NCBI GenBank assembly: GCA_963820955.1
Contig: CAWGCA010000041.1
Span: 62,001 to 126,000 of the forward strand
Origin: CAWGCA01 sp963820955
GTDB taxonomy: Bacteria > Pseudomonadota > Gammaproteobacteria > Chromatiales > Chromatiaceae
Length of the DNA stretch: 64,000 nucleotides
Direction of reading: 5' to 3'
Positions 27,548 through 37,743 of the stretch are shown one piece after another. The notes under the pieces are model-generated. The model had not been told where the DNA came from, did no database searches, and was given only the letters and a program-made list of their open reading frames with translations. The position numbers and the translations under genes are program-made. Numbering within the stretch: the first letter of the stretch is position 1; each line of letters opens with the position of its first letter.

Positions 27548-28271
27548 CGGCGTTACGCTACTCGATTTTGAGACGCTGGGTGATTATGCCCGGGATGACC
27601 ATAAGTTCCAGGAGCAAGCCAGAAAAGAGCAAGATCCGGCGTACGACATTCGGCCATATCAAGGAGATCTTCACCCCTGCTGGGCGCGGCTGAATATCGA
27701 TGGCAATTTTCACTATGCCACGCTCGTCTCCCTGGCCAGACACCTGTCAGACACGCTGGACGAGACAGGCTCGGCGCAGATCGAGACGCTTATCCCGCAT
27801 CGGTACGTGGAGGGAAAAAACCACGGTAAGCGGGAGCAAGGCGGAACGGTTTGGGATTTCCAGGTGGATGCCGGCGGCAAGGAGCCGCACTTGGAGGAAC
27901 TGTGGCATCGATACTATGAATACGTGCGAGCACGTCATGCCTGCCTGCTCGAGCGCGTTGACGAAGAAGCAACGAAACACATCTACATCCAGCGCACAAC
28001 GCGGGATCTTGAACCTCATATCGAATTCGTATTCTCCGACAAGAGCGCACTTGACGATGTTCGATTCCGACACTTCTTCAGCGACTGCCAGCGTATTGCC
28101 GGCGACTTCGCCGAACTTGCCGTGATAACCGAACAGGAACAACAGGCGGCGACGGAGTTTCTGCAAGCGCAATACCTGGATATCCAGCAAAACTTCGATC
28201 CTTCCGTGGTGCCGCTTCGCAAGAAAAGAAAGATCGTTTTGACCGACGGCGCTTTGGAGGATCTATCCTAA
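27540..28271 (+). CDS. Hypothetical protein, second of a coupled pair
   Basis: 243 residues opening with a TTG codon inside the end of the previous gene. It is acidic and soluble, with 'LLDFETLGDYARDDHKFQEQ' at the start, 'YVRARHACLLERVDEEATKH' in the middle and a basic tail 'PLRKKRKIVLTDG'. I do not recognise a family or a catalytic motif. It lies in segment B opposite a helicase/nucleotidyltransferase pair. The codon pattern and the intact 105+243-residue pair argue for a real gene in an otherwise decayed segment. Confidence 0.65.
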   Translation: MADGVTLLDFETLGDYARDDHKFQEQARKEQDPAYDIRPYQGDLHPCWARLNIDGNFHYATLVSLARHLSDTLDETGSAQIETLIPHRYVEGKNHGKREQGGTVWDFQVDAGGKEPHLEELWHRYYEYVRARHACLLERVDEEATKHIYIQRTTRDLEPHIEFVFSDKSALDDVRFRHFFSDCQRIAGDFAELAVITEQEQQAATEFLQAQYLDIQQNFDPSVVPLRKKRKIVLTDGALEDLS

Positions 28272-28296
28272 CCAGATGGTCTTGCTTTCTAAATGA

Positions 28297-29239
28297 TCAT
28301 ATAAGGACGGTGCTTTTCCCCGACATAAGCGCTGAGGTATTCAGCTTGAAATCTTCATGTTGCCGTAGCAGAGGTGTTGAACCACAATCGGTCACACGGC
28401 ATTCCGGGTTGCCTTTGGGACACTGGTTGTAGGTGCAGAGGCGCCCCAGGTAACGATCACTGCCGGGTTCCATGATGAAAACGTCGACCTGGTGATGGGC
28501 TACACCGATTCGATGTTCTTGCCACAGGTTGTTCAGTGCTTTGGAGCGGGCCTTCTGCAGGGCTTTCAGGCGGTCTGAATCGCTTAACCAGACCGCCAAG
28601 TCTATATCCTTGCACTCATGCAACATGGGTATGCCGGCACGTCGGTATTTGCGATAGCGTGGGTTCTCTTCCCGGAGGGGGCAGGCAACAGAACCGAATA
28701 ACACTACTTTTTCCACCCCTGCTATTTGCCCAAATGCCTGAGCCACATATCGGGCGGCCAAGCGGAAGTCCTCCTGACGTTTTTGTGCTCGTTGATTCTC
28801 GCGCCGGATCTCCCGGTACAGGAGGGACTCAGACAATCCCGATGGTTCATTGTTGTCCCATAACTCACTGGCATACTCGTCCCAGTCCGTTATCGTCGGG
28901 TGCGAGGAATTATCACTGTTCCCCGTCAGTCCAGGTTCGCCGGCGTACACTTGTAGTGGAACAAGGGCATCTGCAGCGTGCTTGCGCTTGGGAGTCTGTG
29001 AGTTATGGCGTTTTGTTACAGGGGGTTTGCCGGTCTTTCCCTCATACAGTTTGTGGATCCACTGCTTGACCGGCAACTTCCACCGCTGGTTCGGTGAAGG
29101 AGATGTTTTTGACCAGGGAGCGAGGATTGAGGCCCAGCTCCTTGGCCATTCGGATATCCTCCAGATTGAGACGGCAACGCCGTTTGGCCTCGGCCCACTC
29201 CCGATCTTGCTTCGAATCAGGTTTTTTCGTTTTGGCCAC
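28297..29239 (-). pseudogene. Nucleotidyltransferase-domain protein with a one-base frameshift
   Basis: Two frames form one protein of about 313 residues. The first frame (from 29239) reads 'MAKTKKPDSKQDREWAEAKR' then 'MAKELGLNPRSLVKNI'. The second continues 'PSPNQRWKLPVKQWIHKLYE' through the nucleotidyltransferase fold: 'KVVLFGSVACPL' (about residue 180) and 'CKDIDLAVWLSDSD' (about 210) with the two catalytic aspartates, then 'HHQVDVFIMEPGSD' with the third. One extra base near 29100 breaks the join. It follows the SNF2 helicase by 26 bases, so the two were an operon. Confidence 0.75.
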
Positions 29240-29265
29240 TGTTACCTTTCGAGAAGTACTGACTG

Positions 29266-32064
29266 TCAGAAATTTTTCGACGATTCCAGGAGCGAGGCAG
29301 CTTGCGAAAGGAGACGGTCACTTTGTGCGAGTAGTGCAGTTCCTTGGGATTCATCCCATTCGGACTGGTTTTCTCGCAGATGCGTGACCAGGGATAAGGT
29401 TTCAACAGGAACAAGGCTTGTTTTTACCAGCACTGAGTCAATCAGCTCCGGTTCAGGCGGCGTCTCGCTGTCATGACCTTGCCAGACGAAAAGTGCCTCG
29501 CAAGCCTATCTCAACGGCGTCACGCATCGGAACCTGTGGCTTCCGCTGTAAAGCCGCCTTCGACGAGAACTTTCGCCATGCGCCGTTTATGTTCACCCCG
29601 GGTCAGATGTTCGCGGGCCTCGGCCAGCCGTTTTTGTGGTTCGTTGGTCTTTCGGTTTATCGGTCGATCGATACAGCGTCGTGGCGCTCTCTGGATTGGT
29701 GCTCAAGATGCCGGCGTCGATCAGCTGCTGGATAGTTGCGAAGGCATCCGTGTCCAGTAGCTTCAGTTGCGGCGTCTGTGTGGGAAACAGCGCTTTCAGT
29801 TGACCGGTAAGAGCGTTCTTTAGCGCCTCATTGATCGGTTCCGCCACGACCAACAGGGTTTGCCGATCGCCTTCGCCGTGCAGCTCCATCAGTTCCAGTT
29901 GATGAATCCACCGAAAAAGAATCTCGTCCCGCAACCGATCATCGGGATTACTGGGGGACACCGGAGGTTCTTTTTCATCTCCGAGCATCAGGGTATCGAG
30001 CCGTTCGAGAAAGGCGGCCCGGCCGGAGGGCAGGGCCATTTCGTTTTTTCCCTTGCCATCTACCACACCTTCGGCCAGGGCGCGTTTCTGCTCCAGCAGA
30101 GAGAGCATGCGCTGCTCGATGAGTGCCTTCAGATACAAGATTGATCACCTGGACCGGGCGTTTTTGGTGCTTGCGCCAGGCGCGGGCGATGCGCTGCTCT
30201 AGCTTGGCCGGGTTCCAGGGCATGTCCAGATTGATCACCACATCGGCTACCTGCAGGTTGAGTCCCACGGAGCCCGAGTCGGTGGAGAGGAACAGACAGC
30301 ATTCGGGGTCGTTCTTAAAACGCCGGATCTCCGCGCGGCGTTGCGGTTGTGGGACCGTGCCCGTATGCCAAGCGTGGCCCAGCCCCATCTCATCGGCCTG
30401 CTCGCGGACCAGATGCAGCATGCGCTCCCATTCGGAAAAGATGATGATCTTGTGATCGCCATCCTCCATGATCTCCTGGAGGATGTTGCCAAGCTCCTTC
30501 AACTTGGGGGAGATGCGGCAATCCGGGTCCAGAATATAGGGTGTATCACACAGCATGCGCATGCAGGCAAGATACTGCTGAAGCCGCTCCATCTCCTCTT
30601 TTCTCAACGGCCGCTTCCTGGCCATGGCGGCAAGGCGCGCCACTTTGGCTTCGTACTCTTCGTATCGCAGCGCCTGCTCTTTGTGCATGGGGACAAAATA
30701 GGTGTTGACCGTGCGGTCCGGGCAACTCTCCCTCCACGTCTTCTTTGCGTCGGCGCAGCAGGATGGGCTGTAGCCGTTCATGCAGCCGATCGAGGTTCTT
30801 GTAGCCGATGGCCCGGCCTTTCTCGTCCAGCTGGTAGAAGTCACGGTTGAAGCGGAACAGGGGGCCGAAGAGTTGAGGGTCGAGGAACTGGGCGATGGAG
30901 TAGATCTCGTCGATCCGGTTTTCCACCGGGGTGCCGGTCAGCACGAAGGCGTAGGGGCTTTGCAGCCGCTTGACCGAGGTGGCGGTCTTGGTCTGCCAGT
31001 TCTTGATGCGCTGGGCCTCGTCCAGAATGATGACATCTGGGGCTAGGGTCGTGTTGATCTCCTCTACATCCGGGCGGATTTGTTCGTAGTTGGCGAGAAA
31101 GAAGAAGGCGCTTTTCTCGTATTGTTGCAGGCGTTTGGCGCGCGGTCCCTGGATGATATGCGAAGGCAGGTCGGTGAACTTGCCGATCTGCTCTTCCCAT
31201 TCACCCTTGAGCGAAGCGGGGGAGATCACCAGCACCCGCCGGATGTCCCGGGTGCGGCGCAGCAGCTCACAGGCGGCAATGGCCTGGACCGTTTTGCCCA
31301 GGCCCATTTCATCGGCCAGCAGGGCGCGGCCGGTAAATGCCAGGTGACAGCATCCCCTCTTGCTGATAGGGATAGAGCCGGTGTTTGACCAGGTCCAGGC
31401 TCATGTTGCCCATTGTCACTTCGGTCTCGAAATGCTGGCGGCTTCGGTGTTGTTGTTCCTGCCTGTCCAGGTTTCGAGCCAGGGATTAAGTTCATTTGAA
31501 ACCCGGATCTTGCTCGGACTGCCGCGTGAGAGGCATTGATTGCCCTTTGCATGGCGGGTAATTTGTTCGAGAGGTTCGCCTACCAGGATATTAGCGCTGG
31601 AAAAGAAAGGACGCAGGAGATCCCTTGCCTTGGAGCGGTCTCTGCTGCCCCTTGGCCAGCTTATCCGGACTTGGTGATCCCGTCGGTCCAGAAAGATTTC
31701 GATGTACGGGCTACCCTGGATCCGCCGCATCCTGGAAGAGCGTTTGCGCCGATATTGGAGCCTGTACAGCGCCGCCTCGATATGTTTGCAAGTGCCCAGA
31801 CCGTTGATGCGGTGGTCGGGGCAGTTCGCAGCTGTTGATCAGCTCCGAAAGTGATCGAATCTCTACGCGATAGGTCCGCCCATTGTCAGAGTGGATCCGA
31901 TAGTCAGGGAAGAAATCATGGCCCCGTGCCTGGGGTTCAACCCGGAATGATTCATTGGCGCCACGTAGACGACGCCGTTCAATCTCATCGCCGTCAGTGG
32001 TGAGCCATCCAGTTGAGCCGGGTTGCTTGTGTGAATTTTTTTTGTGTTTCCTTGTGTTCGGCAT
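29266..32064 (-). pseudogene. SWIM zinc-finger SNF2-type helicase, multiply frameshifted
   Basis: Pieces in different frames make one protein of about 930 residues. The N-terminus at 32064 ('MPNTRKHKKNSHKQPGS') leads to a SWIM zinc finger whose Cys-x-Cys and Cys-x-His are spread over two frames ('ELINSC', 'CPDHRINGLGTCKH'). ATPase motifs follow: 'MGLGKTVQAIAACELL' (about 31300), 'VIILDEAQRIKNW' (about 31020) and 'LTGTPVENRIDEIYSIAQF'. The helicase C-terminal motifs are 'LSTDSGSVGLNLQVADVV' and 'KLEQRIARAWRKHQKR' (about 30200). The C-terminal tail ends '...LLESSKNF' at 29266. At least five frame changes are needed, so it is inactive. Confidence 0.75.
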
Positions 32065-32081
32065 AATAAAAGGAAATAGAG

Positions 32082-32582
32082 TCAGAAGGATTTCAATGGT
32101 AGAAACAGGCGTTTGCCCTCGGAGGAGAGATGGGCAAACCCATACTGCATGTAAAAGGACTCAGCCTCTTCATTGATGGCGTCCACCACTATGGCGTAGA
32201 TTGCGATATCGTCACTAACGGCCAAGGTTCGCTTAATCGCGTTGGACAGGAGTATCTTGCCAATTCCCTTACCCTGCACAGAAATATCTACGGCCAGTCG
32301 ACCAATGAGAGCAGCTGGTATCGGGTGTTTGGGCAACTTCTTTGCGAGTTTTTCAGGTAAGACCGACAGATCAATGGAGAGGGTACTGAGCGTGTAATAG
32401 CCCAGCACCCTCGTTTTGTCCTGGCGACCGCGGGCAACGAACACACGGCTGACTTGGCGTTTTATATCCTGGTTGGACTGACGTTTCAGATAGCGATCTA
32501 GGGACTCAATACCACAGAAGAAAGCAGCCCTTTTGTGGTGTCGGTTTAGCGGCTCAATGACGAGATCGCTTTCCGAATTCAT
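32082..32582 (-). CDS. GNAT-type toxin (TacT-like)
   Basis: 166-residue GNAT acetyltransferase. The family opening 'IEPLNRHHKRAAFFCGIESL' and 'LDRYLKRQSNQD', the acetyl-CoA loop region 'LAVDISVQGKGIGKILLSNA' (about 100) and the ending 'YMQYGFAHLSS' match the toxins that acetylate aminoacyl-tRNA and block translation. It overlaps its antitoxin gene by 4 bases. Both genes look intact in a segment where larger genes are broken. Confidence 0.9.
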   Translation of the reverse strand: MNSESDLVIEPLNRHHKRAAFFCGIESLDRYLKRQSNQDIKRQVSRVFVARGRQDKTRVLGYYTLSTLSIDLSVLPEKLAKKLPKHPIPAALIGRLAVDISVQGKGIGKILLSNAIKRTLAVSDDIAIYAIVVDAINEEAESFYMQYGFAHLSSEGKRLFLPLKSF

Positions 32583-32863
32583 TTGGAATCTACGCGGCGA
32601 TCATGCTCAACCAAGGCTTCGGTCAGCTTTTTGTTGAACCTGACTGGTTTGGCCAGTGCATCGAAAAAACGTTTAGCATCTTGTTCGTTGAGTTGGATGG
32701 ACTCGTGCTCATGAATGGTCTTTTCGGCGCTCGCCAGAGCGCTGGATAAAATGAAGCTGCTGACAGTCTTACCCTCGAAGGTTGCCGCGCGCTCAATAAG
32801 ATTTTTGGCGCTTTGTTTCAGGCGCAGGTTAATACGCTCGTTTTTGGTAGCCGAGACAGTCAT
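32579..32863 (-). CDS. DUF1778 antitoxin (TacA-like)
   Basis: 94 residues. The N-terminal ribbon-helix-helix ('KNERINLRLKQSAKNLIERA' and 'GKTVSSFILSSALASAEK') binds DNA, and the C-terminal region ('LNEQDAKRFFDALAKPV') wraps the toxin, as in the DUF1778 family. It precedes the toxin gene with a 4-base overlap. The ATG lies about 200 bases from the tRNA-derived repeat that ends segment B. Confidence 0.9.
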   Translation of the reverse strand: MTVSATKNERINLRLKQSAKNLIERAATFEGKTVSSFILSSALASAEKTIHEHESIQLNEQDAKRFFDALAKPVRFNKKLTEALVEHDRRVDSK

Positions 32864-33006
32864 GTTGCACTCCTGAATTGAGATCAGTAACGATGCTATA
32901 TATGTACGTCAAAAAGGTGCCTTTGTCAATTATTCTTGTTTTTACTGGCTTCAGGAATTGCTGAGGACAGAGGCAATTGATTGCAGCATGCAATCTGGGC
33001 AGCGGT

Positions 33007-33063
33007 AGACATGATCTGGACACGATGTCTCTGCAAGCAATTGAAAATATAGAGATTATCGAG
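33007..33063 (+). repeat. Conserved right arm before tRNA-end copy 3
   Basis: TAGAC..GATCTGGACACGATG followed by CTCTGCAA...ATTGAAAATAT...ATTATCGAGG matches the sequence before the copies ending at 38647 and 43836. Read in frame it gives 'LDTMSLQAIENIEIIEGSNP', continuing into the repeat, which resembles the C-terminus of an integrase that reads into its attachment site. The upstream part of any such gene is missing. Confidence 0.6.
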
Positions 33064-33088
33064 GGCTCGAATCCCTCCCTCTCCGCCA
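33064..33088 (+). repeat. tRNA-Ser 3' end copy 3 (segment B / C border)
   Basis: 24 of 25 bases match the end of tRNA-Ser (C for T at the third position, GGCTCGAATCC). It is followed by AAAACAATAAG and CCCTCGGTACG of the element left arm. No tRNA body is present. Confidence 0.85.
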
Positions 33089-33312
33089 TATACGTTTAAA
33101 AACAATAAGTTGGAATATCAAGAATCCCTCGGTACGACGAAGGCTGTTACAGAAAAAGTCTCTACTGTTCAGTCAGTTAGTGTCTCTCCCAGGAACTGCA
33201 AAGCGTCGCTTTCGGGAAAAACTGTCACACCGCGCGCCACTCTATGCCAACCCACGCTAATGATACGCATACCTCGGAAGGCCAAAGTGGAAAAGCCGTT
33301 GGGCCTCGTTGA

Positions 33313-35633
33313 CTATTCCAATAACGTTCCGTTGTCGTCTTCCCGATACCCCATGGCTCGATAACCGACACGCCGTCTTTCGAAAATTCTCGCGAGCATC
33401 GGTACCTTGCTGTCTACCTAGTCCACGATTCTTCACTTCGTGTTTTCCAGGGTGGAGTCGATGCAGCCGTCCCGCATATTGCACAAGCGTTCCTTTCCAG
33501 GACACTGGCAGGGCAAGGAACAGAGTATCGAGCCGGGCATCGTCGAATACTTCTCCGATGTATCTTCCGGTTGCGAGAATAAGCCGTTCCTCGTCCACCG
33601 GAATAGAGGCGAGCTGCGCTTCTATCTTCCGCCGTTCTTTCGCCGACCGTCCTCCCCGCAGAATGATGATATGCCGGACAAAGCCCTTCAATCGGTCGTG
33701 AAGTTTTTCAAGGTGCTCTTTGCGTTCTGTCAGCAGGATGGGTGATCGGCCTTCCTCCATGGCCATGAGTACATCATCGACAATCTGATCGTTACGTTTT
33801 TCATCGTCGACCAGCAGTCCGTAGAGTTCCTGGATGGTTGTGTCGGAGGCTTGCACCGGGAGCATCGAAGTCGGTCTCTCGGACTACAAGTCGATGATCG
33901 AAGGGCGTTGTGCCAGTTGGCGACGAGGATCGGCTTTAATCGAATGGGGCCGAGCTGCATGTGGGTGATCCGCTGGTGACCGTCGCGGCGCTGCGGCGTC
34001 GCGGTCAGGCCAACAACATATCGTGCCTTGACCTCGGAGAGGACGCGCTCGAATGAGACGGCGGGCAGGTGGTGGCATTCGTCAATGATCACTTGACCAT
34101 ACTCAGCGACAAGTTGTCCACCGAATTATTGCGGGACAGGCTCTGGATCATGGCGACATCGATCTGTCCCGTCGGCTTGCGTCTCCACCGCCAATCTGAC
34201 CGATAGATTTCGCATCCTGGCCCAGAAAGATGCCGATCTGCGATCGCCATTGTTCCAGCAGCGGTTGTCGGTGTACCAGGATCATGGTGTTGCATTTGCG
34301 CTGTGCGATAAGATAGGTGCCAAGGACAGTTTTCCCGAAACCAGGTGGTGCCACGATCACGCCGTTGTCGTAATCGAGTATGACTATGGCTGCACTAGTG
34401 CTGGGTATCGGTCAGTTCGCCGAAGAAGATTGCTTCGATGGGATCGCCAGCTTTCTCTGGTCTTCCAACTCGGGCGGCTCTCGTGTTCTTGGAGCAACAG
34501 TTGCACGTCGTCCAGACATCCTCGCGGCAGGCTGATGTGCTTATCCGTAATCTTCGGTGCAGGAGATCACGCGGGGCGTCAGTGCCGTTGAAAGGCGGAG
34601 ATTCTGCTTCTTGTAGAACTCCGGGTTCTGAAATGCGGCCAGCCGATTGATCTGGTTGATCAAGGTTGACGACAGCCCAGTTTTCTCGACGTAAAGCCGC
34701 TGGGATAGAACACCTCGGACCTCGCGTGGGATAGATTCGCTGATCGGAGTGCGCTTCGTTTTCCGGGACGGTGATCTCAGCCAGGGGTTGGCGTTAATGT
34801 CGTCGTCGCCCGTGTCGGCGATCTGAAGGCCGATCACTTGGCCGCGTGTCGTGGCGTCCATTGCTATCCCTTCCACTTTATCTGCAGGATTCGGAATCAG
34901 GGATGCCAGAAAGGCCCACTGATCCGGAAAGGGCTCCAACGCATCATCCAGGAACACAGTATTCCCTTCCTGACGAGGGCGATACTGAAGCGGCAGCGCG
35001 ATTAGGTTGCCGAAGCCACCGTTCGGCAAAGTATCCTTGTTTGGGAAGAGCCGGTCATAAGAGGCCATGCTGAGCTGGTGCCGTCTCGCCATGGTTTCCG
35101 TAATCAGATAGCTGCCCATCTTCCTCGCCGTCGCGGCGGCGACCGGACTGCTGAAGAAAAACCAGACATGTGCGCCGTTGCCCGACCGGGAACATTCAAT
35201 GGCGTAAGAAATGCCGATTCGCCGGCAGGTCTCAGTAAACGCTAAAACATCTTCCTGCCAACACTCCATGTCGAAGTCCGCAGCGAGAAACACCAACACC
35301 TCTCGTCTTGCAGCATGGGGTAGACACCAATGACAGGCCGTCCCCGGAGATGTACCAGCACTACATCGCTTGTCACCGGCGGAAATGATTGATTTGGGCA
35401 CTCGCCACATTTTACTCGGGGCTTTTCACATTCCCCGCGAACCCATTCGTTGGCGTAGCTTGGCGAGGATTCTCGTTGTCATAAAGAGCGAGGCGGTTTC
35501 GTAATGAACGAAGTGTTGCCTCAGCCTCTTCTCGCTGCTGGTTTAGATTTGTGATTTGCCGTTCGGCATCAGCAATCTTGTGAAGGATACTTTCGCGGTC
35601 GGATGTGCTCTTTTGGTAGCCTGATGTGATCAC
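33313..35633 (-). pseudogene. TOTE-type primase-helicase (conflict system), multiply frameshifted
   Basis: One gene of about 770 residues in several frames. The N-terminus (35633) is a coiled coil, 'LNQQREEAEATLRSLRNRLA', followed by a Cys-rich segment ('CGECPNQSFPPVTSDVV', 'IGVYPMLQDERCW'). An archaeo-eukaryotic primase domain follows with 'FLAADFD' (DxD) near 35280 and 'SRSGNGAHVWFFF' near 35180. Helicase motifs come next: 'MIVAPPGFGKTVLGTYLIAQ' (34360), 'IIDECHHLPAVSFERV' (34092) and 'VVGLTATPQRRDGH'. The end, 'KGTLVQYAGRLHRLHPGK' then 'VPMLARIFERRRVGYRAMGY', stops at 33313. At least four frame changes are needed. TOTE genes are described as parts of anti-element conflict systems. Confidence 0.75.
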
Positions 35634-35734
35634 TCAGTGGATTGGCGAAATATGTGCCAAGCTTCCGAAGGACCGCCTGGATATCATAGCTCTTACCTAC
35701 AGCACGAATCCAACTGTTCGCGAGCATAGACTAT

Positions 35735-36094
35735 TTAGTGATCATCTGGCTCCGTAAGGTGTTGGGAAAGCATCTGTCGTTCATGGAACACCCGCGCCAC
35801 GATGATATCGTCCGAGTTGTTGATATAAAATGCGATCAGATGTCGGGGTTGGTGCACAGGCGGGCCTGCTGGAGTTTTTCGACTCCATTTCAAGTGGTAG
35901 AGAAAATAACCCTTTCGGATATCATCGAAGGATTGCACGCCGACCCGATTTGCGTCGTCCCCGAGATCTTTCAGTGCTTGGTCGATCAGCCTACGATAAC
36001 GCTGGCGCGCTTGATCGCCGAATTCTGAACTACTGTGTCGAAGTACCTTGGTGATGTCGCGTCTCGCTGGGCCGGTGACACGAATCCGCCTCAT
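35735..36094 (-). CDS. ParE/RelE-family toxin
   Basis: 119 residues of the RelE/ParE fold: 'VTGPARRDITKVLRHSSSEF' (first helices), 'RKGYFLYHL' and 'PRHLIAFYINNSDDIIVARV' then 'FHERQML' (the C-terminal strands with the conserved 'vlH.r'). It overlaps its antitoxin by 4 bases. ParE members poison gyrase, while RelE members cut mRNA; ParD as partner favours the former. Intact. Confidence 0.85.
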   Translation of the reverse strand: MRRIRVTGPARRDITKVLRHSSSEFGDQARQRYRRLIDQALKDLGDDANRVGVQSFDDIRKGYFLYHLKWSRKTPAGPPVHQPRHLIAFYINNSDDIIVARVFHERQMLSQHLTEPDDH

Positions 36095-36375
36095 TCTCGA
36101 GAATCTCGGGTGGAGATTGCTTTCTCTTCCTCGTCGACATCATCGAGCAGAGTGGGAGTGTAGTCATAGACATCTCCCGTCGCGACTGCAGTTTCTGCTG
36201 CATCGAGCGCGCCACGGAGAGCTTCGAGTTTGGCCGTTTCCTCACGTTCGCGGCGTTGCAGGAAACGAAGGCCGTCCCGGAGTACCTCACTTGCGTTTTG
36301 GTAACGACCGGATTGGACCAGCTTTTCGACCAATTCCGCTTGCTGGTCAGTGAGCACTACATTGCGTGTCGGCAT
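36091..36375 (-). CDS. ParD-family antitoxin
   Basis: 94 residues. The N-terminal ribbon-helix-helix reads 'NVVLTDQQAELVEKLVQSGR' and 'YQNASEVLRDGLRFLQRRE', a near-perfect ParD pattern, followed by the acidic toxin-binding tail. It lies upstream of the toxin with a 4-base overlap. The 223 bases before it hold no gene and presumably the autoregulated promoter. Confidence 0.9.
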   Translation of the reverse strand: MPTRNVVLTDQQAELVEKLVQSGRYQNASEVLRDGLRFLQRREREETAKLEALRGALDAAETAVATGDVYDYTPTLLDDVDEEEKAISTRDSRE

Positions 36376-36598
36376 GGTCAGGTACCTGTTCGGTTGGCAT
36401 GAATATATCCTAGCCCAATTGGCATATTATGCCAATGATTACCGGGGAAGCTCTACTAAACTCTTGGCAATATCAGGGTTGTCGCTCCTCAAAACTCATC
36501 CGCTCAGAAAATCAGTGACTTGTGCTTCATTCAGATTTCTGATATCGGTGCCAGCTCGCGCTTGAAATTCTTAGAACAGCACAGCACACTCCGACACC

Positions 36599-37648
36599 AT
36601 GGTACGTCTCCTGGTCTTCGTCATCTCATTTTCCGTCCGCGTCCTGAGAGCGGTTATCCGCTCGCGCGCCGACCTGGTTATTGAGAACGTGGCGCTCCGT
36701 CAACAAGTGGCGACGCTTCTTAAGCAGCGGCGTAGACCTACTCTTGACAATGCAGACCGTGCCTTCTGGGTGGCGCTGCGTACGGCCTGGCCGAGGTGGA
36801 CGAACACACTGATTATTGTGAAAACGGACACCGCTGCAAAGTGGCATAGGGATCGATTCCGTCGTCACTGGGCTATGATCTCGCGGCAGCGGCATCCCGG
36901 TCGACCTCGAATTGACGCCACCATCTGTGACCTCATTCGCGAGATGGCAACCGATGGTTGGGGCGCGCCACGCATCCACGGTGAATTGATGAAACTCGGA
37001 TTCGAGGTCTCCGAGGCCACGGTGTCGCGGCACATGCCACGGCTGCCTTCCGATCCTGACCAGCTCAAACGCTGGATGGTTTTCTTGCGAAATCACAAAG
37101 ATGGGATTGCAGCGATGGATTTGTTCACTGTTCCCACCGCTTCGCTCAGGGTCCTGTATGGATTTTTCGTCATCGACCACAGCCGACGGAGAATTTTACA
37201 TTTCAACGCGACATTTAATCCGACTTCGGCATGGGTGATCCAGCAGTTGCGTGAGGCGTTCCCCTTCGATACGGCGCCGAAGTACCTGATATTCGACCGA
37301 GACGTGATCTTCAGCGCCAAGATGGTGGGATTCGTCAAGGCCATGGGTATCAAACCCTGTCGCACCGCTTACCGAAGTCCATGGCAGAACGGCGTCGCGG
37401 AGCGATGGGTCGGTAGCTGCTGACGGGAAGTGCTCGATCATGTGATCGTCTTTGACCGGCATCATTTTATCCGGTTAATGCGCTCTTACCTCGACTACTA
37501 CCACGAAGATCGCTGTCATTTAGGGCTCGACAAAGACACGTCAAGTGGCAGGGTGGTCACCACGCGACCTTCAAGCGAAGCGAAGATCGTAGCGTTGCCG
37601 CGAGTCGGCGGTCTACATCATCGTTACGCTTGGCGAGATGCTGCGTGA
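36599..37648 (+). pseudogene. Integrase-core transposase with an in-frame TGA stop
   Basis: The frame of 349 codons encodes an IS transposase: a helix-turn-helix part ('DGWGAPRIHGELMKLGFEVS', about 115) and a DDE domain with 'IAAMDLFTVPT' (D, about 178), 'YLIFDRD' (D, about 238) and 'QNGVAERWVGSC' (E, about 268). Codon 275 is TGA where relatives have arginine (CGA), and the same frame continues 'REVLDHVIVFDRHHFIRLMR' to 37648. A C-to-T change explains the stop. It is probably inactive. Confidence 0.8.
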
Positions 37649-37743
37649 ACAAGTTTTCTTTCACCCGTCTCGTGAATCATACTCGTGGACACTCTGGCGG
37701 ATCGATTTAGAGGAGCCACAACATCATCCTGCGAGAACTTCTA

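Noticed and set aside
32829..33089. Minus-strand frames opening 'MAEREGFEPS' here and at 38430-38648
   Set aside because: They are the reverse reading of the tRNA-Ser 3' end copies, a well-known false gene start. They were useful as markers of the repeats but are not proteins.
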